DNA from: Candidatus Aminicenantota bacterium
GTDB lineage: Bacteria; Acidobacteriota; Aminicenantia; Aminicenantales; UBA8522
Direction: 5' to 3'
Length of the DNA: 14,999 nt
Assembly (NCBI GenBank): GCA_016934895.1
Contig: JAFGRZ010000105.1
Location: 1 to 14,999 of the forward strand
Under the pieces are notes generated by a model. It worked only from the letters and a program-made list of their open reading frames with translations. It was not told the origin of the DNA and ran no database searches. The translations under genes and the position numbers were made by a program. Position 1 is the first letter of the stretch; each line of letters begins with the position of its first letter. Positions 5,989-13,401 of this stretch are shown one piece after another.

Positions 5989-8900
5989 GGGCGTCCCCGA
6001 TGCGGTCTTTTCGGGGGATCTTCCCCGGGCTCAAGAAGACTCGCCGGCGCGTTTGCGGGTGCCGAATACCGCGCCATCGTCTGGGCGATCGTCTCAGCCA
6101 GTTGCTTGGAGTTGAGCGGCTTGGTAATGTATTCATCCATCCCGGCTTTCAGGCATCGTTCCCGGTCCCCTTCCATGGCGTGGGCGGTCATGGCGATGAT
6201 CGGGATATGGGTTCCGGCTGCTTTTTCTTTGGCCCTGATTTCCTGAGTGGCCTTGAGGCCGTCCATCTTCGGCATCTGCACATCCATCAAGATGATCTCG
6301 AAGTTCCCTTTCTCTAGGGCGTTCAGGGCTTCTTCTCCGTTCATCACGCCCGTTGCCTGATGTCCCTGCTTCTCGAGCATATAAAGAGCCACCTTCTGGT
6401 TAACCAGGTTGTCCTCGGCGATGAGGATGCGGTAAGTCTGTCGAGCGGGCGCAGGCGCGGCCTCCGATCCGGGCGTCGTTTGCGCCTCGGGCTGAGCCGA
6501 GATTCCGAGGACGGAAAGGACGGCCTTCTTGAGCTCGGACGGTTTGATCGGTTTTCCCAGGTGAGTCGAGATTCCTACCTTGAGCCAGGGAGTCGCGTCG
6601 ATGCGGTTGCCGGTCTTGCTCATCATCATGATGATGGATTTGGAGAGCTCCGGATTGTCCTTGAGATAATTCAACATGATAAAACTGTCGTGCCCGGGAA
6701 GGTTGGCATCGAGGAGAATGATCTCGAAAAGCCTGTTTCTCTCTTTGGCGGCGTCCAGGAGGACGATCGCTTCGTCGGCGCTTTCCGCCTCTTTGACTAT
6801 CATTCCCCAGCGGGCGGCCCATTCGCCGAGAGTGCGCCGGGAACTCTCATTGTCCTCAACCAGCAGCAAGGGGACATTGTTGAACAGGGCCTTGGCGGCG
6901 GCGTGGGCGGACCGGCCTTTTTTTCGGGGAGACGTGAACAGGGCGGTGAAGTGGAATTGGCTGCCTTGGCCGATCTTGCTCTCGACCCAAATGCGACCGC
7001 CGAGGAGTTCAACAAGTTGAAGGGAAATCGCCAGCCCGAGCCCGGATCCGCCGTATTTTCTGGTCATCGAGCTGTCGGCCTGGGCAAAAACGTCGAATAT
7101 GATCCTCCTTTTGTCTTCGGGAATGCCGATCCCCGTGTCGGAGATAATGAAGTGCAGAAGGAGGGCATCATCCGCCCTCGCTTCCTCCTGAACGGAGACG
7201 ACGACCTCACCCTTCTCCGTGAATTTGATGGCATTGCTGACCAGATTGATCAGAATCTGACGAAGCCGCCCGGGATCGCCAAGGAGGTTCAATTCCAGGT
7301 TCGGAGGGATGGAACAGACGAGATCGAGCCTGTTTCGATGGGCCTGAATGGCCAGGGGAGCGAGGATTTCATAGATGAGGTCTTCCAGGTTGAACGGCGT
7401 TGTCTCGATCTCCACCTTTCGGGCCTCGATCTTCGAGAAATCGAGGATATCGTTGATCAGGGTCATCATGGATTCGGCCGAGGACTTGATGCCCCGGAGG
7501 TATTCCCTTTGTTCCGGGGTCAGATCCGTGTCCAGAGCCAGCTCGGTCATGCCCAGAATCCCGTTCATCGGTGTGCGGATCTCATGGCTGATATTGGCCA
7601 AAAAATCGCTCTTGGCCTGACTGGCGGCCAGCGCCTCTTTGCGGATCCGGACAAGTTCCGATACATCCACCAAGTTGAAAATCAGTCCGCGGTACCGGTC
7701 GTTTCTGTAAACGGGCTTAAGCCGGAAGATGAACTCCTTGTTATCCATCGTCTTTTGGATTTCGGCCGGAGCCGCCGCCGGCGTCCGTCGAAACGCCTCG
7801 GTGGAGGCCTTCAACTCGAACCGGGAATCGCCGGGCAAGGCGTCCCACAAGGTCTGTCCCAAAAGCTGGGATTTTTCCTGTCCGGAGAATCGCAGGAAAT
7901 AGTCATTGACTTCGATGATGCGATCTTCGGCATCGGCGAAAATGACGCCTTCCTCGATTCCCGAAATAATGGCGGTCAGTTTATCGGATTCTTTCTTGAT
8001 CGACTCTTCCGCCCGCTTTCTGTTTAAGACCTCGACGAAGGCCGTGGCCAGGGCTTCAACCGCTTTCTGATCATCGCGATCATATCCTCCGTCCTTGTTG
8101 GCCAGCGCCATGACTCCGAAAACACGGTCCAAGTGTTTCAAGGCGACAACGAGAAGGTTCCGAATCTCCGGGTGGCCGGAGGGAATCCCGACCTGGGCAG
8201 GGTGCATTCGCGGATTATTGATCAGATGGGATCGGCCGTCCCTGAGAGGCTCCGCCCAGAGCCCCCGGACTTTCATATTTTTAAGCAACACGGGAGTCCG
8301 TGATTTGGGAATGGCACAGGCCTCCCATCCGGGATCGCTCAGCGAGAGAACATCCAGATGCCCAGAGTCGTTGACCTCGCCGATGAAACCGAAGCGGCTG
8401 TCGGTCAGGCTCTCCGCAAGGTGGAGACAGGCATCGGCGATTCTTGAATCAGGCTCATCGCTGAACGCCTTTTGAAGGAGTTTGTTGATGGATTCCAGCA
8501 ACATATTTTGTTTCAGGATCTGTGTTTCGGCAAACCGCCTTTCAGTGATATCCTTGTCCATTCCCCGATATCCCAGGAGCCGGTTCTGGTCATCCAGGAT
8601 GGGGAGGGCGTTCGTCTGAAGGCAGACGAGTTTGCCCTGCTTGCTCAAATTCCAGTTCACCATATCGACAATGGGCTGTTTTTCCAGGGAGAGCTGATGA
8701 AAGATCTGGCGGACCCGGGCCGCCTCGTTTTTGGGCATTAGGTCGAAGGGCGATTTGCCGACGATCTCCTCGGCTTCATAACCCAGGATCTGTCTGACCT
8801 GCCCGGAAGCGAACGTATAGATGCCGTCTTGGTCGACTTCCCAGATCCAGTCAGCGGAGCTCAGGGCGATATCCTGGAATCTCTTTTCGGAAGTCTTGAG

Positions 8901-9353
8901 ATTCTCCAGAATCCTTTTCTGATCGGAAATATCGCGATAAATCCCAAAAATAGCCTCCACCTTGCCGTCCTCGATGATGGGCGAGGCGATGATCGAGACG
9001 GGAACGGCCCGCCCGTCCTTTTGGATCCGGACGGATTCGAAGGCGATCTTCTCTCCATTGACAACCTGGCGCGTGATCAAGGCGGCGGAAGGAGCTTCTT
9101 CCGCGGGCACAATCAGGCTATCGAGGACTTGACCGATGGTCTCATCGGGCTGGAAGCCGAAGATCCTGCAGAATTCTTCGTTCGCCCGGAGAATGCGCCC
9201 GTCCTTGTCGGCAATGATGATCCCTTCAGGCGCATTCTTGAAAAGACTCTCGAAATAGGACTTCTGACGGAGAAGCTGTTCCTGAAGGCGGCCCTCAAAA
9301 GCCGTCCATCCGGATCTGCCGGGCGGTTTCAAATCGGTTTTCGGATACGACAT
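5985..9353 (-). CDS. Hybrid sensor histidine kinase (PAS-PAS-GAF-PAS-HisKA-HATPase-REC-REC)
   Basis: 1122 residues, with no membrane segment, so a cytoplasmic sensor. Domains in order: PAS 31-150; PAS 157-275; GAF about 285-445; PAS 457-570; HisKA with phospho-His590 in FLANISHEIRTPMNGILG; ATPase with N box NLVSNAIKF (703-711), G1 DTGIGI (739-744) and G2 GGSGLGLAIS (768-777). Receiver 1 spans 828-950 (acidic VEDN at 832-835, Asp882, Lys934). Receiver 2 spans 974-1090 (AEDN, Asp1024, Lys1078). An Ala/Pro-rich linker joins the receivers and a Pro-rich tail ends the protein. I chose ATG 9353 because AAGGA lies 6 nt upstream and a promoter lies just before it; the in-frame TTG at 9416 is the -35 box. 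The stop overlaps the next gene by ATGA. The signal is unknown; the PAS and GAF domains suggest a small cytoplasmic ligand or redox state. Confidence 0.96.
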   Translation of the reverse strand: MSYPKTDLKPPGRSGWTAFEGRLQEQLLRQKSYFESLFKNAPEGIIIADKDGRILRANEEFCRIFGFQPDETIGQVLDSLIVPAEEAPSAALITRQVVNGEKIAFESVRIQKDGRAVPVSIIASPIIEDGKVEAIFGIYRDISDQKRILENLKTSEKRFQDIALSSADWIWEVDQDGIYTFASGQVRQILGYEAEEIVGKSPFDLMPKNEAARVRQIFHQLSLEKQPIVDMVNWNLSKQGKLVCLQTNALPILDDQNRLLGYRGMDKDITERRFAETQILKQNMLLESINKLLQKAFSDEPDSRIADACLHLAESLTDSRFGFIGEVNDSGHLDVLSLSDPGWEACAIPKSRTPVLLKNMKVRGLWAEPLRDGRSHLINNPRMHPAQVGIPSGHPEIRNLLVVALKHLDRVFGVMALANKDGGYDRDDQKAVEALATAFVEVLNRKRAEESIKKESDKLTAIISGIEEGVIFADAEDRIIEVNDYFLRFSGQEKSQLLGQTLWDALPGDSRFELKASTEAFRRTPAAAPAEIQKTMDNKEFIFRLKPVYRNDRYRGLIFNLVDVSELVRIRKEALAASQAKSDFLANISHEIRTPMNGILGMTELALDTDLTPEQREYLRGIKSSAESMMTLINDILDFSKIEARKVEIETTPFNLEDLIYEILAPLAIQAHRNRLDLVCSIPPNLELNLLGDPGRLRQILINLVSNAIKFTEKGEVVVSVQEEARADDALLLHFIISDTGIGIPEDKRRIIFDVFAQADSSMTRKYGGSGLGLAISLQLVELLGGRIWVESKIGQGSQFHFTALFTSPRKKGRSAHAAAKALFNNVPLLLVEDNESSRRTLGEWAARWGMIVKEAESADEAIVLLDAAKERNRLFEIILLDANLPGHDSFIMLNYLKDNPELSKSIIMMMSKTGNRIDATPWLKVGISTHLGKPIKPSELKKAVLSVLGISAQPEAQTTPGSEAAPAPARQTYRILIAEDNLVNQKVALYMLEKQGHQATGVMNGEEALNALEKGNFEIILMDVQMPKMDGLKATQEIRAKEKAAGTHIPIIAMTAHAMEGDRERCLKAGMDEYITKPLNSKQLAETIAQTMARYSAPANAPASLLEPGEDPPKRPHRGRP

Positions 9354-9388
9354 AAATGGTCCTTGCGCACAATAAAGCGGACACGCTG

Positions 9389-9416
9389 ATTCTAGCTTGA
9401 TCCGGTCGGCGGTCAA
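9389..9416 (-). promoter_or_regulatory. Sigma-70-type promoter of the kinase operon
   Basis: TTGACC (9416-9411, 5 of 6) and TAGAAT (9394-9389, 5 of 6) are 16 bp apart. Transcription should start near 9382, giving a leader of about 29 nt that contains the kinase Shine-Dalgarno. Confidence 0.65.
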
Positions 9417-9420
9417 TCGC

Positions 9421-9468
9421 CTTTCCCGATGAAAGCCGAGGTGAAATTCCCGTTTTGTTCCTCACCTC
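9421..9468. repeat. Two inverted repeats in the divergent kinase/transporter gap
   Basis: CTTTC-ccgat-GAAAG lies at 9421-9435. GAGGTGA (9438-9444) is matched by TCACCTC (9462-9468) around a 17-nt centre. Both lie just upstream of the kinase -35 and could be operators. Spacing and sequence match no regulator I recognise. Confidence 0.3.
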
Positions 9469-9472
9469 CGGC

Positions 9473-9504
9473 GGCGAGAAGGCCACCCCCTTTCCGGCGA
9501 GAAG
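9473..9504. repeat. Direct repeat GGCGAGAAG, 23 bp apart
   Basis: The 9-mer occurs at 9473-9481 and at 9496-9504, in the middle of the 170-bp gap between the divergent kinase and transporter genes. It may be a pair of protein-binding sites on one DNA face (about two helical turns), or chance. Confidence 0.25.
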
Positions 9505-9569
9505 AAGGACGCCGTATCCCCTTGCGGCGGCAGATGCGGGTGCCCCTTTTCCCCACACTCAAGACGAGG

Positions 9570-9575
9570 TATAAT
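9570..9575 (+). promoter_or_regulatory. Perfect -10 hexamer immediately before the AI-2E family gene
   Basis: TATAAT ends 11 bp before ATG 9587. A -35 at 17 bp spacing reads TTTTCC (9547-9552), which is weak. With a normal -10 to +1 distance, transcription starts near 9582. That leaves about 5 nt of leader and no room for a Shine-Dalgarno. Confidence 0.5.
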
Positions 9576-9586
9576 AGGCGCGCCGT

Positions 9587-10606
9587 ATGGAAAACAACAA
9601 GATTCTCCTGGCGTCTTCCGGGGTGGCTCTCATCTTCCTGATCGGCCTTATTCTGCGCCTTGCCAAGCCGGTCTTATTCCCCTTTTTCCTGGCGGTTTTC
9701 TTCTACTTCATCCTGTCTCCGCCCTTGGAAACCTTATTGCGCTTGAAGATTCCCCGCCCCCTGGCTGTCTTCTTGATCGTCGTCACGTCGTTCGTCATCC
9801 TGTATCTCCTGGGAATTCTTTTCTACAACGGCGGCAAGGCCTTTGCGGTTTCGCTTCCGGACTATGCCCAAAAAATCAGCGGCGGGATAAACGCGTTCGT
9901 CGAGAAGCTCCGCATGTCCAGGCTCAATTGGGATCCCGGTTTCTGGAGCAAGAGCCTGGACAGCAGCCGGATCACAAGTCTATTTCTCCAGGCGTTAAAC
10001 CAGATCTTCTCACTTTTTTCTTTGTTCATCCTGGTTTTCGTTTTCCTGATTTTCATGTTGGCCGGACGGGGCAAGCTCCAGGCCAAGGTGCAGAAGTCGC
10101 TCAGTCCGCAAAGGGCTGAGAAAATCAATGGGATCATCGAGAGAATCGATCATGATGTCCAGAAATACCTGAGCATCAAGACCGGGATCAGTGTCCTCTC
10201 CGGGATAATCACGACGGTCGTCCTCCTCGCTTTTGGAGTCGAGTTTGCCGTCCTTTTCGGGATCTTGACGGCGATCCTGAATTTTATCCCCAGTCTCGGT
10301 TCCATCGTCAGCATGGGTCTGATCACCATCATCGCCGTCTTCCAGTTCGGGAGCCTCTTTCCGGCTTTCTGGATCCTTCTCATTCTGGTCGCCCTGGATG
10401 TGGTCATCCCCAATCTGCTGGAGCCGAAGCTGATGGGCCAGGGGCTTGGATTGAGTCCGCTGGTCGTTCTCTTCTCTCTCTTTTTTTGGGGGTGGCTCTG
10501 GGGAATTCCGGGGATGATCCTGGCCGTGCCTCTCATGGCCGTCATCAAGATCATCTGCAGCAACATCCCGGCGCTCGAAAGCGTCGCCCTATTCATGAGC
10601 AAATAG
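9587..10606 (+). CDS. AI-2E/PerM family inner-membrane transporter
   Basis: 339 residues, near the usual family length. Two hydrophobic hairpins lie at the N terminus (residues 7-43 and 57-80), followed by a soluble loop (82-135), a hydrophobic stretch 138-158 and a helical linker. The conserved C-terminal half holds NFIPSLGSIVSMGLIT (232-247), NLLEPKLMGQGLGLSPLVVL (276-295) and WGWLWGIPGMILAVPL (301-316), all typical of the family once called UPF0118. Members export varied small molecules; the AI-2 label comes from one E. coli member, and some members are Na+/H+ antiporters, so the substrate here is open. It diverges from the kinase operon and converges on the Cys-rich gene with only 23 bp between the stop codons. 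The predicted transcript is nearly leaderless. Confidence 0.93.
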   Translation: MENNKILLASSGVALIFLIGLILRLAKPVLFPFFLAVFFYFILSPPLETLLRLKIPRPLAVFLIVVTSFVILYLLGILFYNGGKAFAVSLPDYAQKISGGINAFVEKLRMSRLNWDPGFWSKSLDSSRITSLFLQALNQIFSLFSLFILVFVFLIFMLAGRGKLQAKVQKSLSPQRAEKINGIIERIDHDVQKYLSIKTGISVLSGIITTVVLLAFGVEFAVLFGILTAILNFIPSLGSIVSMGLITIIAVFQFGSLFPAFWILLILVALDVVIPNLLEPKLMGQGLGLSPLVVLFSLFFWGWLWGIPGMILAVPLMAVIKIICSNIPALESVALFMSK

Positions 10607-10629
10607 AAGGCCGCGCATTCAAAAAAAGA

Positions 10630-11259
10630 TCAAGGGCGGGTGATGACGATGGGGGGCTCCGAGGATGCGCGGAGCCGGGCCAGGCGTCGTCCGAGATCCT
10701 GGAGATATGTTCGTCCTTCGACGTTCTCCCGGGCCATGTGTTTGACCGCCGAGATCGTATTGTCCAGGCCCTTGACCTTCTCTTCGTCAGTGTAACTTTC
10801 CAGGCTCTGAGGCAAGATGATTTTCCTATGGAACCGGCATTGGCGGAGACTGTGAAAGACGGCCTCACCGGCTTCATTCCGAGGATGCCTGTCGTCTCCG
10901 GCCGTCAAAACGAGAGAGCGGCTGATCCGCATCCGGTCTTTCGCGTACTCCAGCGCCAGGATGGCGTCTTTATCCGTGAAACCGGGATTCCTCTCTCCAA
11001 AATCATGGAGAGGGGCCTCCAGGTTCAAGATCAGCCAGGCCAGCCGCTCGTCTTTGAAAATATCCTCCGAAAACGCTCTCGTTTTTTGAGCCTCCTTTTT
11101 TTCCTGGTAGGATTGATGAGGTCCAAGGTAGGGGCAACCGGGCGGGCAGTGAAGCTCTTTCTCCCGGAGTTGTCCACAGCAGAGAGAACACAGGGGCGCG
11201 CCCAGGGCGGGGCAGGACCTTTTGGCCTTTCTCTTCCGGCAGCGCGCGCATTGAGCCAT
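10630..11259 (-). CDS. Cys-rich small protein with CxxC/CC zinc-binding-like N terminus, unknown function
   Basis: 209 residues from ATG 11259. The first 45 residues hold eight cysteines: Cys4, Cys7, Cys16, Cys24, Cys27, Cys28, Cys38, Cys42. The pattern is CxxC, then KRSCPAL, then CSLCCG, then HCPPGCPYL, and it looks like one or two zinc sites. The rest (about 65-209) is charged, probably helical, and has no known motif. I have a general memory of KRxCPALG/CPxxCxYL proteins annotated as hypothetical in Acidobacteria-related genomes, but no function. A longer in-frame start at 11385 would overlap the rnc end by 17 nt and add a low-complexity basic segment; I prefer the Met that precedes the first Cys pair. 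It is the last gene of the rnc run, 109 bp after rnc, and I found no convincing promoter in that gap. Confidence 0.75.
   Translation of the reverse strand: MAQCARCRKRKAKRSCPALGAPLCSLCCGQLREKELHCPPGCPYLGPHQSYQEKKEAQKTRAFSEDIFKDERLAWLILNLEAPLHDFGERNPGFTDKDAILALEYAKDRMRISRSLVLTAGDDRHPRNEAGEAVFHSLRQCRFHRKIILPQSLESYTDEEKVKGLDNTISAVKHMARENVEGRTYLQDLGRRLARLRASSEPPIVITRP
10655..10676. other. Perfect 7-bp stem-loop inside the Cys-rich gene end
   Basis: GGCTCCG (10655-10661) pairs with CGGAGCC (10670-10676) around 8 nt. On the plus strand it lies 49 bp past the transporter stop and could mark the 3' end of that transcript. No T-run follows, so it is not a classical terminator. Confidence 0.3.
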
Positions 11260-11368
11260 GATCCGGATATTCCTCAACAAGAGGTCGGGCGACAGGCTTC
11301 CGCCGCATCGAGAGAGCCGGTCAAACGGCCCCAAACCGACGCGGCGGGTTGGATATCGTTTTCTCCGA

Positions 11369-12109
11369 TCATTTCTTGAGCACAAAAGTCTCGCCGGCCA
11401 AGGACTTCATCCTGCGTCCCAGAAGGCTCTTGAGCGCTTTCTGGGCCGCCTTTTGTTCGGCATTCTTCTTGGAAGGTCCTTTCGCCTTGGCCAGGGCACG
11501 CCGATTGACGGAGACCTCGACTAGAAACGTCTTGCTGTGATCGGGCCCGACCGAGGTGACGGTCCGGTAAGAGGGCGCCGACCGGTTGTTTTTCTGGCAG
11601 TATTCCTGCAAGGCGGATTTATAATTGTTAATCACTTGTTCGCCGCGGTCGCTCTTCTTGAAAGACTTCTGGAGCATCGGGAACAAGAGTCCCCTGGCCG
11701 TCTCATATCCCTGATCGAGGTAGGCGGCTCCCAGAAGGGCCTCAAAGGCGCCGGCAAGGATATTCCTTTTCTTTCGGCCGCCGCTTCTCTCTTCGCCTTT
11801 CCCCAGAAGCAGAAACTTCTGAAGGCCGAGCTTCAAGGCCAAGCCGGAAAGGGATGTCGTGCTGGCCGCAACCGACTTGTATTTGGAAAGATCCCCCTCC
11901 CTGAGGTTGGGATACGTGGCGCAAAAGAAATCCGCCGTGACCAGCCCGACGACTGAGTCCCCCAGGAACTCCAGGACTTCATTGTCTCCCACTCTCTCGT
12001 CGATGTGTTCATAAGCATAGGAAGAGTGGGTGAGGGCCCGGCGGAGAAGATCCTTGTCGCGGAAGGCAAGGCCGACCGCCTTTTCAACCTGGGCGAGATC
12101 GACGATCAT
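11369..12109 (-). CDS. rnc: Ribonuclease III
   Basis: 246 residues. The endonuclease domain (1-150) has the signature NEVLEFLGDSVV (43-54) with Glu47 and Asp51, and ILAGAFEALLGAAYLD (117-132) with Glu123. A dsRNA-binding domain follows from about 161 (NNYKSALQEY to AEQKAAQKALKSLLG). It cleaves double-stranded RNA in rRNA precursors and some mRNAs. One of the four metal-binding acids is changed: the Asp of the usual LADxxEA motif is Gly120 (LAGAFEA); the codon reads GGC. Glu47, Asp51 and Glu123 remain. The start is ATG 12109, in ATGA overlap with the pyrC stop; longer in-frame starts would lie wholly inside pyrC. Translation is probably coupled to pyrC. Confidence 0.95.
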   Translation of the reverse strand: MIVDLAQVEKAVGLAFRDKDLLRRALTHSSYAYEHIDERVGDNEVLEFLGDSVVGLVTADFFCATYPNLREGDLSKYKSVAASTTSLSGLALKLGLQKFLLLGKGEERSGGRKKRNILAGAFEALLGAAYLDQGYETARGLLFPMLQKSFKKSDRGEQVINNYKSALQEYCQKNNRSAPSYRTVTSVGPDHSKTFLVEVSVNRRALAKAKGPSKKNAEQKAAQKALKSLLGRRMKSLAGETFVLKK

Positions 12110-13401
12110 GGCTTCGAGGAATGGCTGAAGGGGTAAACGACTTTCCCTCCGACAATCGTCATCTGGGGAGCCCCCTTGAGCTTCCAACCGTGGAAAGGAT
12201 TGTTCCGGCTTTTGGAGGCGAAGCGGCCGACATCGACGACAACCTCCTTATGGAGATTAAGAATCGTCAGATCGGCATCGGCCCCCGGGGAGATCCGGCC
12301 CTTTTCCGTGAGTCCCAAGATCTGGGCCGGGCGAGTGGAGAACATCTCGATAAAACGCGTCAAAGAAATGATCTGTTTCCTAACCAATCTATCCAGGAGC
12401 ACAGAAACCGCTGTTTCCAGGCCGGCGATTCCGAAGGGAGCCTGTTCGATGCCGAGCGCCTTCTGTTCGGGCGTATGAGGGGCATGGTCGGTGGCGAAGA
12501 CATCGATCACGCCGTCGGCGACCGCCTTGCGGAGAGCTTCGGCATCCCGAGCGTCCCTGAGGGGAGGGTTGACCTTAAGATCGGCATGACCGCTCTTGAG
12601 GGCGGTGTCGGTCAGGACCAAATGGTGGGGAGTGACTTCGGCGGTCACGGGAGATTTTTTTTCCTTGGCCCAACGAACGAGTTCAACAGCCCCCCGTGTG
12701 CTGAGGTGGGCGATGTGCACCCGGCTGCCGATCTCCGCGGCCAGGATGATATCCCGGGAAACCATGACGTCCTCCGCCGAAGAAGGAATGCCCCGAAGAC
12801 CCATTCGAGCGGATATCTGCCCCTCGTTGACGAGACCTTGGCCGCTCAGGCTCTCGTCTTCGCAATGATCGATGATCAAAGCGTTCAGTCCCCTCGCGAT
12901 TTCAAGAGCCTCCCTCATGATCCGGCCGCTTTGGATTCCGCGGCCGTCGTCGGAAAAGGCGACGGCCCCGGCGGCCATCAGGTCGGCCAGATCGGTCAGC
13001 TGATTCCCGGCCAGCCCCTTGGTGACCGCGGCGACAGGCAGAATGGAAACGATGGCCCGTTTTTGCGCTTCGGAGATGATGTATTTCGTCACGACGCGAT
13101 GGTCATTGACGGGATTCGTGTTGGCCATGGCGCAGATCGAGGTGAAGCCGCCCTTGGCCGCCGCCTGCGAAGCCGTGGCGATATCTTCTTTGTCCTCCTG
13201 ACCCGGTTCCCTGACATGGGAATGGAGGTCAATGAACCCGGGAGCCACGACCAGCCGGGACGCATCGATCGTCGAGGCATCCGCGATCTCCAGCTTGGCG
13301 CCGAGCGCGCGAATTTTTCCCTGTTCGATCAGGATGTTCAGCGTGTCGTCGGTCCCGCTCGAAGGGTCGATGACCCTCCCATTTTTGATCAAGAGTTTCA
13401 T
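12106..13401 (-). CDS. pyrC: Dihydroorotase (type I)
   Basis: 431 residues, the expected length for class I dihydroorotase, which interconverts carbamoyl aspartate and dihydroorotate in pyrimidine synthesis. Metal ligands are visible: DLHSHVREPG (His60, His62, with substrate-binding Arg64), the bridging-type acid in FSDDGRG (Asp151/152), His179 in IDHCED and His232 in HIAHLS. The catalytic Asp305 is in ATDHAPHT. TNPVND (95-100) fits the substrate loop. It shares an ATGA overlap with pyrR upstream and another with rnc downstream. Its Shine-Dalgarno (GAGGGAG, then AAAAA, then ATG) lies inside the last pyrR codons. No aspartate transcarbamoylase gene is adjacent, although pyrR-pyrB-pyrC is the common order. 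Confidence 0.96.
   Translation of the reverse strand: MKLLIKNGRVIDPSSGTDDTLNILIEQGKIRALGAKLEIADASTIDASRLVVAPGFIDLHSHVREPGQEDKEDIATASQAAAKGGFTSICAMANTNPVNDHRVVTKYIISEAQKRAIVSILPVAAVTKGLAGNQLTDLADLMAAGAVAFSDDGRGIQSGRIMREALEIARGLNALIIDHCEDESLSGQGLVNEGQISARMGLRGIPSSAEDVMVSRDIILAAEIGSRVHIAHLSTRGAVELVRWAKEKKSPVTAEVTPHHLVLTDTALKSGHADLKVNPPLRDARDAEALRKAVADGVIDVFATDHAPHTPEQKALGIEQAPFGIAGLETAVSVLLDRLVRKQIISLTRFIEMFSTRPAQILGLTEKGRISPGADADLTILNLHKEVVVDVGRFASKSRNNPFHGWKLKGAPQMTIVGGKVVYPFSHSSKP

Noticed and set aside
6360..8027. Long open frame (555 codons) on the plus strand opposite the kinase
   Set aside because: It is a mirror of the kinase frame in GC-rich DNA. The product has no recognisable domain, while the minus strand encodes GAF, PAS, kinase and receiver motifs throughout.
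9354..9416. 21-residue N-terminal extension of the kinase from a TTG
   Set aside because: The TTG is part of the -35 box and the extension covers the whole promoter and Shine-Dalgarno.
12110..12187. 26-residue N-terminal extension of RNase III
   Set aside because: Lies inside pyrC, while ATG 12109 forms an ATGA overlap and begins the normal family N terminus.
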